In this document: one piece after another, positions 43,769 to 52,981 of the stretch
Layout of the letters: each line of letters starts with the position of its first letter
Position numbering within the stretch: position 1 is the stretch's first letter
Assembly (NCBI GenBank): GCA_000434015.1
Contig: HF999523.1
Coordinates: forward strand, 373,596 to 437,595
DNA from: Clostridium sp. CAG:571
GTDB lineage: Bacteria; Bacillota; Clostridia; TANB77; CAG-508
Reading direction: 5' to 3'
Length of the DNA stretch: 64,000 bases
Program-made: the position numbers and the translations under genes
Notes under the pieces: model-generated
The model's database searches: none
What the model was told of the DNA's origin: nothing
Seen by the model: the letters and a program-made list of their open reading frames with translations, nothing else

Positions 43769-44569
43769 AACTTTTACTTTCTAATTTAAAAGATAAATAC
43801 ATGCAAATAAAAAATAATAAAATAGAACTAACTCCAGTAAAATCTAGGCTAATACCAGGATATAAAATAAAAATAGAACCAATTACAAATCCGATAATAG
43901 AAAAAAATGTTGGTATATAAAAAAAGTTTAGCAAATATTGAATAACTTTTAACCATAATATACATCCAATAATTAATCCAATTCCCATAGGAATTAAAAC
44001 AGATAAATTAAAAAAAGAAACAGATTCTAAATAAATAGGATATATTCCTAAAAGCATTAATATAACTGTGCTACTTACGCCAGGAACCACTACTCCAATA
44101 GACATTAAAAAACCACATAAAGCAAGATAAAAATAAGAATAAGTTAGTTGATTATTAGTGCAAAACGAAAAAGTGGATTCATATTTTAATAAAACTAATG
44201 TAAGAAAAAGTGTAGCCAAAGAGTAAATTAAGTAGTGTAATTTAAACCTATTCTTACTTGCAATTTTAAAAATAGATGGGAGAGTTCCAATAATTAAACC
44301 TATAAAACTAAAATTTGCTTGTATAGGGAATTTTGAAAATAAAAAATTTAAACTATTAGCAAAAAGTAAAACTCCTATAATGCCTCCAATAAAAATTGGA
44401 AGTAAAAATTTGAAATTTTTTTTGAAATCTGTAAAAATTCCGTAAAATACTATTTACTAAATTTTCATATATACCAAAAACAACACATAAAACACCACTA
44501 CTAATACCGAGGAAGTATTGCTCCAGCGCCTAAAAAAATACCTTTTATGCAATTAACAATAAAGTTCAT
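43755..44569 (-). CDS. DUF368 membrane protein read through two in-frame CGG sites
   Basis: A polytopic membrane protein of the DUF368 family (linked in other bacteria to polyprenyl-phosphate flipping). Read from ATG 44569 (ribosome site GGAGGT), the frame begins NFIVNCIKGIFLGAGAILP and meets CGG, TAT, TAG. Skipping the C continues with GISSGVLCVVFGIYENLVNSIL to a second in-frame CGG; skipping that C gives GIFTDFKKNF and stays open to 43755. The result is 270 residues, the normal length, with both copies of the family's P-G-(V/I)-S-S motif (LPGISS, VPGVSS). Without two +1 shifts the gene is dead. I favour recoding. Confidence 0.85.
44440..44442 (-). other. In-frame CGG, +1 recoding site 3 (DUF368, second)
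   Basis: Context on the minus strand AGT ATT TTA CGG AAT TTT. Dropping C gives TTA GGA ATT TTT ACA GAT. It lies 22 codons after the first site. Confidence 0.82.
44507..44509 (-). other. In-frame CGG, +1 recoding site 2 (DUF368, first)
   Basis: Context on the minus strand ATA CTT CCT CGG TAT TAG. Dropping C gives CCT GGT ATT AGT AGT, the conserved Pro-Gly-Ile-Ser-Ser of the family. Confidence 0.85.
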
Positions 44570-44703
44570 AAAGTAACCTCCAATAATAAATATGTATAAT
44601 AAATAGTATGCAAAAAAATAAAAATAAATTAATAAGCCAGGCACTTTTAAAAAATAAAAAACATATATTAAAATGTATACCAAAAAGTGGAGGGTTCGTG
44701 TGT

Positions 44704-45408
44704 ATGTTTGTACTATCAATTTCAAGTTTGATAACTTTTTTAAAAACAGCAGTTTTTCTTGTAGGATACATTTCGAATAATAGTTTGTTTCCAGAACCAT
44801 TAGATTCTGATGAAGAAAAAATTTATTTAGAAAGATTTAAACAAGGTGATGAAGAAGCACGTAATATACTTATAGAGAGAAATTTAAGATTGGTTGCACA
44901 TGTGTGTAAAAAATATAGTACATCAAATGTCGAATTAGATGATTTGATTTCTATTGGAACAATAGGATTAATTAAAGGAATTAATAGTTTTGATGATTCG
45001 AAAGGAGTAAAACTTGCAACATATGTATCTAGGTGTATAGATAATGAAATTTTAATGCATTTAAGAAGTATAAAAAAATTAGGAGCGGAAGTTTTTTTAG
45101 AAGAACCAATAGGAAAAGATAAAGATGATAATACTGTAACATTACAGGAAGTGTTAGAAAATAATGATAAAAATATTGAAGATGAAGTGGATTTTAAAAT
45201 GAAACTTAAAAAAATGTATTCAAAAATGAAAGAAGTACTTAAAGACAGAGAAAAATTAATTTTAGAACTTAGATTTGGACTAAATGGTGATAAACCAAAG
45301 ACACAAAATCAAATAGCAGAAATGATGGGAATATCACGTTCATATGTTTCAAGAATAGAAACTAAAGCAATTGGAAAATTATCAAAAGAATTTAAGGAAG
45401 AATTATAA
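44704..45408 (+). CDS. sigK: RNA polymerase sporulation sigma factor SigK
   Basis: A 234-residue sigma-70 family factor for late mother-cell gene expression during sporulation. An N-terminal hydrophobic pro-sequence (MFVLSISSLITFLKTAVFLVGYISNN) precedes region 2 (LIERNLRLVAHVCKKY, DLISIGTIGLIKGINSFD) and region 4 (TQNQIAEMMGISRSYVSRIETKAIGKL). ATG 44704 with GGAGGG nine bases ahead fits best. The gene is uninterrupted, with no skin-type element. Its presence suggests a spore-forming ancestry or lifestyle. Confidence 0.92.
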   Translation: MFVLSISSLITFLKTAVFLVGYISNNSLFPEPLDSDEEKIYLERFKQGDEEARNILIERNLRLVAHVCKKYSTSNVELDDLISIGTIGLIKGINSFDDSKGVKLATYVSRCIDNEILMHLRSIKKLGAEVFLEEPIGKDKDDNTVTLQEVLENNDKNIEDEVDFKMKLKKMYSKMKEVLKDREKLILELRFGLNGDKPKTQNQIAEMMGISRSYVSRIETKAIGKLSKEFKEEL

Positions 45409-45714
45409 AAAATATTAAGTGAATAATACTTTTTTACATAAAATAGATATAATTGTAAAAAATAATATTAATAAATAAACAAATAAAAGATAGGTTGATT
45501 ATTTAAAAAATCAACTTATTTTTTTGCAGTTGAAATATAACATATAGGTCAAATAAAATATTATAATTGCTAACTTTTAAGCAAAATAAATTACTAAAAT
45601 TTTCAAAAAAATCATATTATTTTATTGCTATTTTATTCATTGTATTGTATGATATTGTAAGTGAAGATATAACAGAATTTATGTAATAGAAATACTAAGA
45701 AAGGAGTTCAATAT
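45409..45714. other. Intergenic region after sigK
   Basis: About 300 bases with one terminator (45491-45525) and a featureless AT-rich remainder that should hold the promoter of the next operon. AGAAAGGAG at 45700-45709 is its ribosome site. Confidence 0.5.
45491..45525 (+). terminator. Terminator downstream of sigK
   Basis: AGGTTGATT (45492-45500) pairs with AATCAACTT (45509-45517), followed by seven T. Confidence 0.8.
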
Positions 45715-46197
45715 ATGAAAAAAATAGTAACCTGTGTGCTTGCTATAATTTTAATTTTTTCTATATCTTGTACAGTTGTAAATGCAAGTGATACATCTAC
45801 AGAAACGATTAGGATAAATAATACAAGTAATGTACAAAATAATAATAGTATTAATAATAGTAACCAAACTACAAACACAATAAAAGCTGAAAGTACAGAA
45901 CAAATAATACAAATTAAGGATAAAGAAGAGAAAAAACTTGAAGATTATGTTAAGGATTATGGTTCAGAAACATATGGTTTAGCAGCATATATATTAAATA
46001 AAGTTAGATTGTATAGTATACCATTTGGCGTTGTAGGAATAGTATTTGCAGCTATTTATCAATATGTTATAGGTATAAGAAAATTAGATGTAAGAGACAA
46101 AGGTTTTAATATTATGATTGCTATTATAACAGTACTTGTAATATGTCAAATATTACCACTAATTTTTGCAATAATAGTTAAAGGTTGGAGGGGTTAA
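45715..46197 (+). CDS. Exported two-helix membrane protein
   Basis: A 160-residue protein with a signal peptide (MKKIVTCVLAIILIFSISCTVVNAS), an Asn/Thr-rich linker to about residue 70, then two hydrophobic helices (about 92-116 and 130-156) joined by a short basic loop. The signal peptide plus two-helix layout resembles pilin-like VirB2/TrbC proteins, without clear sequence identity. It ends four bases before the pseudo-CpaE gene, so the two are co-translated and could be parts of one envelope or secretion machine. Confidence 0.7.
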   Translation: MKKIVTCVLAIILIFSISCTVVNASDTSTETIRINNTSNVQNNNSINNSNQTTNTIKAESTEQIIQIKDKEEKKLEDYVKDYGSETYGLAAYILNKVRLYSIPFGVVGIVFAAIYQYVIGIRKLDVRDKGFNIMIAIITVLVICQILPLIFAIIVKGWRG

Positions 46198-46201
46198 ACA
46201 A

Positions 46202-48799
46202 ATGAAAGTTTTATTTGCGGTAAATAATGATAAGGTTTCCGAATCAATAATAAAAAGATTTCAAAGAGATTACAAAGAGATAATATCTAGTAAAAATGTA
46301 TATTATTTTAACGCAATATTAAAAGAATTACAAAAGGATAAATCATATGACAGAATAATTATTAGTGAAGATCTAGAACCATTTTCTAATAATAATTATG
46401 AAGCAATTGATAAATTTATATTCGATAAGTTGGATAAAATAAGCGATGAGGCATTTAATTCAGAAGGTGCTAATATACCAATTATTTTAATAGGAACAGA
46501 TAGACGTACAAGACCAGAGCCATTATTAATAAAACTATTTGGAATTGGAGTGTATGATACTTTAGTTGGACAAGATAGAAGTGTAGAAAAAGTTTGTGAA
46601 TTGTTAAATAAACCTAGAAGTAAAAAAGAAGCAAAGGTCTATTATAAAATAGATTCAGATGATGTTGAATATAAGCCAGAAAATGAAAATGATGTTAGTG
46701 AAGCAGAAATACAAAACATACTAGCACATTATAAAAAATTAGGAAAAGATGAAGAAAAGTATGTAGAAAGTTTTGAACGTATAGCAGTGCAATATACGGA
46801 TGAACAACTTAAATTAATTATCACATTCTTACCTAAAAATGTAACATATGTCTTAGAAAATAATTCTCCAAAATATAGACAAGTAATGGGGATGAATCCA
46901 AAGACTATTAGAAAAGAAAATAAGAAATTTAGTGTGAAAAATGAAGAAGCACAAAAAATAGAGTTTATAGAAAAAGAATTAAACAAACAAAGATTGAGTA
47001 AACCAGTAATTATTCCTACTTCAGTAGATACAAATAAAGTAAAAAGAATTGTTGATAAAAAAAGAGAAGAAGAAAGAATAAGAAAAGTTCCACATACAAC
47101 ACATACATTAGACGAAAACTATGAAAGACATGAAAGAAAGATTGTAAAAAAACCTCGTCATGAAGAAATAGAAGATTTTGAAGATGTAGAAGATGTAGTA
47201 GAAACAGTAAAAAGAGGAAGGGGAAGACCTCCTAAGAAAAAAACAGAAAGCGAAATACAAGACAAAACAAAGGTGGCAGAACCAGTAAAAAGAGGAAGAG
47301 GAAGACCTCCTAAGAAAAAAATAGAAGATGAAGTAGAAAATGAAACAAAAGTAGTAAGTCCAGTAAAAAGAGGAAGAGGAAGACCTCCTAAGAAAAAAAT
47401 AGAAGATGAAGATGTTGATATTTTACCAGGATTTGACGATTTTGAGGACTTAGAAGACGAAGATAAAAAAATACCAACACCAAAAGTAAAAAAAGACGAA
47501 GATGTAACATTACCAGGATTCAATGATTACGATGACGAAGAAGATGAAGAATCATTACCAGGATTTGGCGATAATGATGATTATGAAGAAGATGAAGAAT
47601 CATTACCAGGTGTTGATGATAATGATGATGAATATGAAGACGATGATGATTACAATTATGGAGATGACGAAGAAGAAGATGATGCATCATTGCCTGGATT
47701 TGATGATGACGATGATTATGAAGAAGATGAAGACGATGATGATATATCAGTACCAATGGCAGACGATGACGACGATTATTATGAGGAGGAAGATAACACC
47801 AAAAGTAATTATAGTGCTCCAATAAGTAATCCAAACTTTAATAGAATGGAACCAATTAGTAAACAAAATTCTAAAGAAATTGAAAGTGCTAATAAATATA
47901 ATTCTTCAGTTAACTTCAATATAGATAATTTAATAAGTAGTGATCAAAAAATTGTATCATTTGTAGGAACTTCAAAAAATGGAACATCATTCTTAGTAAG
48001 TAATTTAGCTCAAATGTTTTCAGAAAAAGGAATAAGTACAGCAATATTAGATCTTACAAAAAATAGAAATGCATATTATATGTATACAGATAATAATCCA
48101 GAATTAACAGGTGCAGCATATAACTGTATAGAAAATTTAAGAAGAGGAATTGCAGAAGGAATACCAATAAATAAAAATTTAACTGTTTATACATCTTTGC
48201 CAGATGAAGTGGAAGGATTAAAAGATTATGAAAATATTGTAGAAACCTTATTAAATAATTATTCATTAGTATTGTTAGATTGTGACTTTGATACTGAATA
48301 TGAATACTTTAATGTTGTTCAAGAAATTTATTTAGTACAAAGTTTAGATGTTTTAACTATTCAACCTTTAACAGCATTTTTAAGAGAATTAAAGGCAAAA
48401 GACGTATTAGATCCAAATAAAATTAGAATAGTAATTAACAAACACGTGAGACTAAATAAAATGAGTGACAAAATGTTAATTGAAGGAATGAGTTCATATA
48501 ATGATCCAAGTATGTCATTTATGACAGAATTATTTAACAGTAATAATGTTAAATATACAATTATTCCTTTTGATCAACAAGCGTATACTAAATATTTAGA
48601 TAGTTTAGTAGATTGCAAATTTTCTTTAAGAGGGTATTCAAAAAATATGTTACAAAGTTTAAATAAATTAGGAAATATGGTATTTCCATTAATTAATAAT
48701 AAACCAGTAAAAGAAAAAAATAATAAATATAATAATTACAATAGTAATTTTTCAACAGGAACAAGTAATACTTTAAATAAAATGAAGAAGAAATATTAA
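46202..48799 (+). CDS. CpaE/MinD-like pseudo-ATPase with three AT-hooks and an acidic repeat region
   Basis: An 865-residue mosaic. Residues 1-130 look like a receiver-type domain (MKVLFAVNNDKVSESIIKRFQRDY). Residues about 336-398 hold three copies of KRGRGRPPKKK, the classic AT-hook that binds the minor groove of AT DNA. Residues about 405-540 are a very acidic Asp/Glu-rich region with repeats of (S/T)LPGF(D/N). The C-terminal 280 residues follow the MinD/ParA/CpaE fold (KIVSFVGTSKNGTSFLVSNLAQMFSEKGISTAILD), but the P-loop Gly-Lys-Thr is replaced by GTSKNGTSF, so ATP binding is probably lost. Whether it binds DNA or localises a membrane machine is open. Confidence 0.75.
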   Translation: MKVLFAVNNDKVSESIIKRFQRDYKEIISSKNVYYFNAILKELQKDKSYDRIIISEDLEPFSNNNYEAIDKFIFDKLDKISDEAFNSEGANIPIILIGTDRRTRPEPLLIKLFGIGVYDTLVGQDRSVEKVCELLNKPRSKKEAKVYYKIDSDDVEYKPENENDVSEAEIQNILAHYKKLGKDEEKYVESFERIAVQYTDEQLKLIITFLPKNVTYVLENNSPKYRQVMGMNPKTIRKENKKFSVKNEEAQKIEFIEKELNKQRLSKPVIIPTSVDTNKVKRIVDKKREEERIRKVPHTTHTLDENYERHERKIVKKPRHEEIEDFEDVEDVVETVKRGRGRPPKKKTESEIQDKTKVAEPVKRGRGRPPKKKIEDEVENETKVVSPVKRGRGRPPKKKIEDEDVDILPGFDDFEDLEDEDKKIPTPKVKKDEDVTLPGFNDYDDEEDEESLPGFGDNDDYEEDEESLPGVDDNDDEYEDDDDYNYGDDEEEDDASLPGFDDDDDYEEDEDDDDISVPMADDDDDYYEEEDNTKSNYSAPISNPNFNRMEPISKQNSKEIESANKYNSSVNFNIDNLISSDQKIVSFVGTSKNGTSFLVSNLAQMFSEKGISTAILDLTKNRNAYYMYTDNNPELTGAAYNCIENLRRGIAEGIPINKNLTVYTSLPDEVEGLKDYENIVETLLNNYSLVLLDCDFDTEYEYFNVVQEIYLVQSLDVLTIQPLTAFLRELKAKDVLDPNKIRIVINKHVRLNKMSDKMLIEGMSSYNDPSMSFMTELFNSNNVKYTIIPFDQQAYTKYLDSLVDCKFSLRGYSKNMLQSLNKLGNMVFPLINNKPVKEKNNKYNNYNSNFSTGTSNTLNKMKKKY

Positions 48800-48822
48800 A
48801 ATAGAATAGAGAGGGGATTATT

Positions 48823-49923
48823 TTGTTAATAGCAGTTATTATCATAATAGTATTGTTAGTAATAGCAATAATAGGATTAATTATGTACAACGTATCTATA
48901 CACAAAAAGTTAGAAGAATTCAGTAATACAAATCAAAAAATAACAAGCTTAAATGTATTACAAGATTTTATGGATACTATAAGCGAAGCAAGTACAGTAG
49001 ATCAAAAAATTAAAAAAATAAATAGTATTTTAATAGAAAGATATGATATAAAATATTCTACTATAGTAATTTATAATGGTGCAGAATACCAAGTAAAAGC
49101 TTCAAATGTAGAAGAAAAACACTGGGACACTTTAAGAACTCTTCAAAATGAACCAGTTTTTAGAGATAGTATCCAAACTGCTACCCCTAAATATATAACA
49201 ATAAACCAAGAAGGCGAAAAATTACCATATCAAAGAATGGAATTTGGACGAGCTAAATCTGCTATGTTCTTTCCATTGTATGTAGATAATATTTATATAG
49301 GATATTGGATTATAGAAGGTAGTAAGCCACATGAGTTTGATAATGTTGATACTACTATTTTAGAAGTTGTAAAAAATAATATAGTTTCAGTATTAAGAAC
49401 TGTTGAAAACCAAAAAATTATAGAAAATATAGTTAGAGAAGATAAATTCTCAGGACTAAAATCTGTTGAATACTTATATGGAACTGCAAGAAAGGTAATA
49501 GACCAATATCCAACATCAACAGTATGTCTTTTTAAGATAGTTAATTTACAAAAGATTAATGAACTAGTTAGTAGAAAAACTGGTAATACAGTTATTACAG
49601 AAGTAAGTGATTTACTAAAAAATAATTTGGCTGAGGAGTACTTTTTTGTAAGATATATGGGACCAAAATTTGCAATAGTATTTTCTGGAATCGATACAGC
49701 TGGAGTTGTAAATTTTATGAAGGATATGAAAAGAGAAGTAGAAAAACTACGAATAGAACCAGAAGAAGATTATAGAGGAAAGAAAAATATAGTAGTTAGT
49801 CCTAAAATTAATGTTGCAATATCAACATATTACAAAGGAACTGCACTAGAAGGAGTAACAGCCAAATTAGAAGAATACTTAGATAATGCAGACCAAACAG
49901 AAAATAATATAAATTGTTTATAG
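48823..49923 (+). CDS. Membrane-anchored GAF plus degenerate GGDEF protein
   Basis: A 366-residue protein starting with TTG behind GAGGGG. One N-terminal helix (2-24) anchors a coiled segment, a GAF-like sensor domain (about 40-190) and a C-terminal domain of GGDEF type (FSGLKSVEYLYGTARKVI...). The signature GGDEF is replaced by YMGPKFAIVF, so cyclic-di-GMP synthesis is not expected; it could be a nucleotide-binding or scaffold domain. It follows the pseudo-CpaE gene at 24 bases, so three degenerate or unusual signalling proteins form one cluster ahead of ireB. Confidence 0.75.
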   Translation: MLIAVIIIIVLLVIAIIGLIMYNVSIHKKLEEFSNTNQKITSLNVLQDFMDTISEASTVDQKIKKINSILIERYDIKYSTIVIYNGAEYQVKASNVEEKHWDTLRTLQNEPVFRDSIQTATPKYITINQEGEKLPYQRMEFGRAKSAMFFPLYVDNIYIGYWIIEGSKPHEFDNVDTTILEVVKNNIVSVLRTVENQKIIENIVREDKFSGLKSVEYLYGTARKVIDQYPTSTVCLFKIVNLQKINELVSRKTGNTVITEVSDLLKNNLAEEYFFVRYMGPKFAIVFSGIDTAGVVNFMKDMKREVEKLRIEPEEDYRGKKNIVVSPKINVAISTYYKGTALEGVTAKLEEYLDNADQTENNINCL

Positions 49924-49936
49924 GAGGTAATTTATT

Positions 49937-50191
49937 ATGGCTATGGATGAAACAATGAGTTTTAAAGTAGAGAGGGATAAAAATATTAAGGCTAGAGAAA
50001 TTTTAAAAGAAGTACATCAAGCACTTGTAGAAAAAGGGTATAATCCAATAAACCAAATAGTTGGGTATATATTATCAGGTGATCCAACATATATTACTAG
50101 TCATAATAATGCTAGAAATTTAATAAGACAAATCGAAAGAGATGAATTATTGGAAAAAATGGTAAAAAGTTATATAGGATTGGACGACTAA
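49937..50191 (+). CDS. ireB: IreB family regulatory phosphoprotein (UPF0297)
   Basis: An 84-residue protein of the IreB/YrzL family: MDETMSFKVERDKNIKAREILKEVHQALVEKGYNPINQIVGYILSGDP (cited in part). The N-terminal threonine region is phosphorylated by the PASTA kinase IreK in Enterococcus, which links it to cell-wall stress signalling. AGGAGG precedes the ATG. It is three bases ahead of ruvX, the conserved Firmicute order. Confidence 0.95.
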   Translation: MAMDETMSFKVERDKNIKAREILKEVHQALVEKGYNPINQIVGYILSGDPTYITSHNNARNLIRQIERDELLEKMVKSYIGLDD

Positions 50192-50194
50192 TAA

Positions 50195-50614
50195 ATGAGA
50201 AAATTAGGAATTGATTATGGTGATTCTAGGGTAGGAGTAGCAATTACAGATGCTCTAGGAATAACAGTTCAAGGTTTAGAAACAATACATCATAAAGGAA
50301 ATGATAAAATTGTTTTAAAAAGACTAGAAGAGTTATTAAATGAGTATGAAGTAGATACAATAGTAGTTGGTTTACCTCTTAATATGAATGGTACTAAGAC
50401 TGAAAGAGTTGAAGTTACAGAAAAGTTTATTCATAAGCTAAAATGCAAATTTAATAAATTAAAAATAGAAGAAATAGATGAAAGACTCACTACTGTTGCA
50501 GCACATAAAACTATGAATTATTTAAATATAAATAAACATAAAAAAAGAGATATTGTAGACACAATATCAGCTGTATATATATTAGAAACATATATGAAAA
50601 AGATTACTTCTTAA
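50195..50614 (+). CDS. ruvX: Holliday junction resolvase RuvX/YqgF
   Basis: A 139-residue RNase H-like nuclease, starting RKLGIDYGDSRVGVAITDALG, with VVGLPLNMNGT and IDERLTTVAA motifs and a conserved late Asp (RDIVDTISAV). The family acts in 16S rRNA 5'-end maturation and possibly in recombination. Complete, in the ireB-ruvX-DUF1292 cluster. Confidence 0.95.
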   Translation: MRKLGIDYGDSRVGVAITDALGITVQGLETIHHKGNDKIVLKRLEELLNEYEVDTIVVGLPLNMNGTKTERVEVTEKFIHKLKCKFNKLKIEEIDERLTTVAAHKTMNYLNINKHKKRDIVDTISAVYILETYMKKITS

Positions 50615-50745
50615 AAGCTAATAAAAAACTTAAGAAGTAAAATAGATATAAAGTATATCAAAATAAAAAATGTGAATAATATTTATTAGTTATTATCATT
50701 GTAGAAATACAATTTAAATATAAAAATTTGAAAGGAGAAATTAAC

Positions 50746-51072
50746 ATGAATGATGATTTAAATAATGTTCCAGATGCAGAGGAAATTGATAACATAGTAT
50801 CTTTAACAGATGAAGATGGAAATGAAATCGAATTTGAATTCTTAGATTTAATTCAATATGATGGAGAAGAGTATGTTGTATTATTACCTACAGAAGATTC
50901 TGGAGAAGATGCAGGAGAAGTTGTAATTCTAAAATTAGAAGATACAGAAGATGAAAATCAGGAATCTTATGTAAGTGTTGATGATGAAGAAATATTAAAT
51001 GAAGTATTTCAAATCTTCAAAGAAAAATTTAAAGATGAATTTAATTTTATTGATGATGAAAATAACGATTAG
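50746..51072 (+). CDS. DUF1292 family protein (YrzB-like)
   Basis: A 108-residue highly acidic protein: IVSLTDEDGNEIEFEFLDLIQYDGEEYVVLLP is the DUF1292 core. Function unknown; the gene almost always follows ruvX in Firmicutes. ATG 50746 with AAAGGAG ahead is the better start; an upstream in-frame ATG at 50728 lacks such a site. A terminator follows. Confidence 0.92.
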   Translation: MNDDLNNVPDAEEIDNIVSLTDEDGNEIEFEFLDLIQYDGEEYVVLLPTEDSGEDAGEVVILKLEDTEDENQESYVSVDDEEILNEVFQIFKEKFKDEFNFIDDENND

Positions 51073-51087
51073 TAAAATTATAAAAAT

Positions 51088-51122
51088 AAAAGAGTCTAGA
51101 AAATGTATATCTAGGCTCTTTT
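51088..51122 (+). terminator. Terminator after the DUF1292 gene
   Basis: AAAGAGTCTAGA pairs with TCTAGGCTCTTT (51088-51122), with one mismatch and a T tract. Confidence 0.8.
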
Positions 51123-51320
51123 GCTATTAGAAAATTTTTTTATTTTTTATAATATAAAGATATAGATAAAACGAAATATAATTGTAATAAAATTGTAATT
51201 TAAAAGTAATTTTAAGTATAGAAAGTACTAAGAAATCAGGGGGTTAAAATTCGATTAATGTGGAAATATATTATTTGAAGTTGAAAAAAGAAATTTAATA
51301 ATATAAAATAATAGTGTTAA

Positions 51321-52806
51321 AAACATAGTTTAGTAACAATAACAGGATGTGAAAAGAAGGGAGAAGAAAATAAAAAAGATGAATCATCATCTACTAATAA
51401 TGAGGCTAATGTAGATGCGAATGCATTAAATCTTGAAATAGAATATGCTTCAGATTTTAAGGATGGAATAGCTATAATAAAAAGTGGAGGTAAATATGGT
51501 GTAATAAATACAGAAGGAAAAATAGTTCTAGATTGTTCGAATTTGATGATAGAAAGAATAGGTGATCTACTAAAAGTAAAGAAAGATCAGAATTTTGGAT
51601 TAGTTGATAAAGATGGAAAAGTAGTAGCTGATTATATCTACCAGACTATAGACAAAATGGATGATGATTTATATAAAGTACGAAAAGGGGATTATGGTTT
51701 AATAAATAAAGATGGTAAAGAAATAGTACCGTGTAATTTTTTATATATAGGTGAAGTTTCAGAAGGTATTATTACAATGAATGCAAGTGACAAATTTATA
51801 TATGTAACAAAAGAAGGAAAATTAATTACTAAAAAAGGATATAAAAATGCAAGTGATTTTTCAGATGGAATGGCAGGAGTAGAAACGTTCGAAAATAATA
51901 ATATTTTCATAGATACAACAGGTAAAGAAATGGTACCAGAGGTTGAAATCAGTATAGCAAATAAATTTTCAGAAGGATTAGCAGCAGTAAAAAAAGAAAA
52001 AGATGGTAAATATTGTTATATAGACAAAACAGGTAAGGTTGTTTTAGATTGTTCAGAATATGAAGATGTGAATAATTTTGAAAATGGATTAGCAAGGGTG
52101 TCAATTGGAAAAAAAGAAAATGAAAGATATGGATTTATAGATAAAACTGGTAAAGTGGTTATAGATTTAATATATGAGAATTGCGAAAAGTTTTTTAATG
52201 GTTTAGCAAAAGTAAAAAAAGATGGAAAGAGTGGATATATAAATACAAATGGAGAGTTTTATGAGTATGATCAAATGGAAGAAAAAAATGGAAAATTTAT
52301 AGTTAAGAAAGACGGAAAATATGGACTGTTAGATAAAGATAAAAATGTTATATTAAATACTGAATATCAGAGTATATATAGTACAGACGTAGGATTAATT
52401 TCGGTAAAAAAAGATGGAGAATATGAATTGCTAAATGAAAATGGAAAAACTACTACAGGAAAAAAATATCTTAGCGTAAACCTATTTAGTGAACGGATTA
52501 TGTTTGGTACTGAAAGAAGATGGACATATGACATATATAGATGAAACTGGTAAAGAAGTTATAACAGATTATGAAATTAGTATGGCGAATAACTTTTCAG
52601 AAGGGTTAGCAAGCATTAAAAAAACTGGTTCTAATAATTATTGCTATATAGATAAAACTGGTAAGGTAGTTATAGATAATTTAGAGCAGGGATATAATTA
52701 TTATGGATTTTCAGAAGGATTAGCAAGAGTGTCAATTGGAAAAGATGGAAATGAAAAATATGGATTTATAGATAAAACTGGTAAGATAGTTATAGGTAAA
52801 TTCTAA
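51321..52806 (+). CDS. WG-repeat lipoprotein-like protein, 5' end damaged, with in-frame CGG
   Basis: A repeat protein of about 490 residues made of WG-type (KWG) repeats, each with the pattern KDGKYGLIDKTGKVV followed by FSEGLA. The open frame starts after a TAA at 51318-51320 and runs TITGCEKKGEENKKDE, a lipobox with acylated Cys, but no ATG, GTG or TTG precedes it; the first usable start is TTG 51543, so the signal peptide region appears decayed. At 52494 an in-frame CGG breaks the frame; skipping its C restores FSEGLCLVLKEDGHM, exactly the repeat consensus (FSEGLA). WG repeats are found in surface and toxin-related proteins. Function unknown. Confidence 0.7.
52494..52496 (+). other. In-frame CGG, +1 recoding site 4 (WG-repeat gene)
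   Basis: Context TTT AGT GAA CGG ATT ATG. Dropping C gives AGT GAA GGA TTA TGT, that is Ser-Glu-Gly-Leu, identical to the other repeats of the same protein (FSEGLA at two places). Confidence 0.85.
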
Positions 52807-52810
52807 AAAT

Positions 52811-52877
52811 AAAAAGAAATGGAATTTGTTATATTTTATGATAAAGTAAAAAATATAACAAATTCCATTTCTTTTTA
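52811..52877 (+). terminator. Very strong terminator after the WG-repeat gene
   Basis: A 27-base inverted repeat: AAAAAGAAATGGAATTTGTT... at 52811-52837 and its complement at 52849-52875, ending in T5. Confidence 0.85.
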
Positions 52878-52981
52878 AATTTTTATGGTGACTTTAATAT
52901 TGCTTTTGATAAAAATGTATAATATAATCTAGATATATAAAAAAATAGATATTTTATCCGAAAAAAGGAGATAAATGCGAT

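Noticed and set aside
47210..47790. Nucleotide repeats suggesting a CRISPR array
   Set aside because: They are in-frame coding repeats (AT-hooks and acidic LPGF units) of one protein. No CRISPR array or cas gene is visible in the window.
51241..51542. A CGG-type frameshift as the cause of the missing start of the WG-repeat gene
   Set aside because: No CGG in this stretch; the upstream frame has several stops, so it looks like ordinary decay or an unrecognised start.
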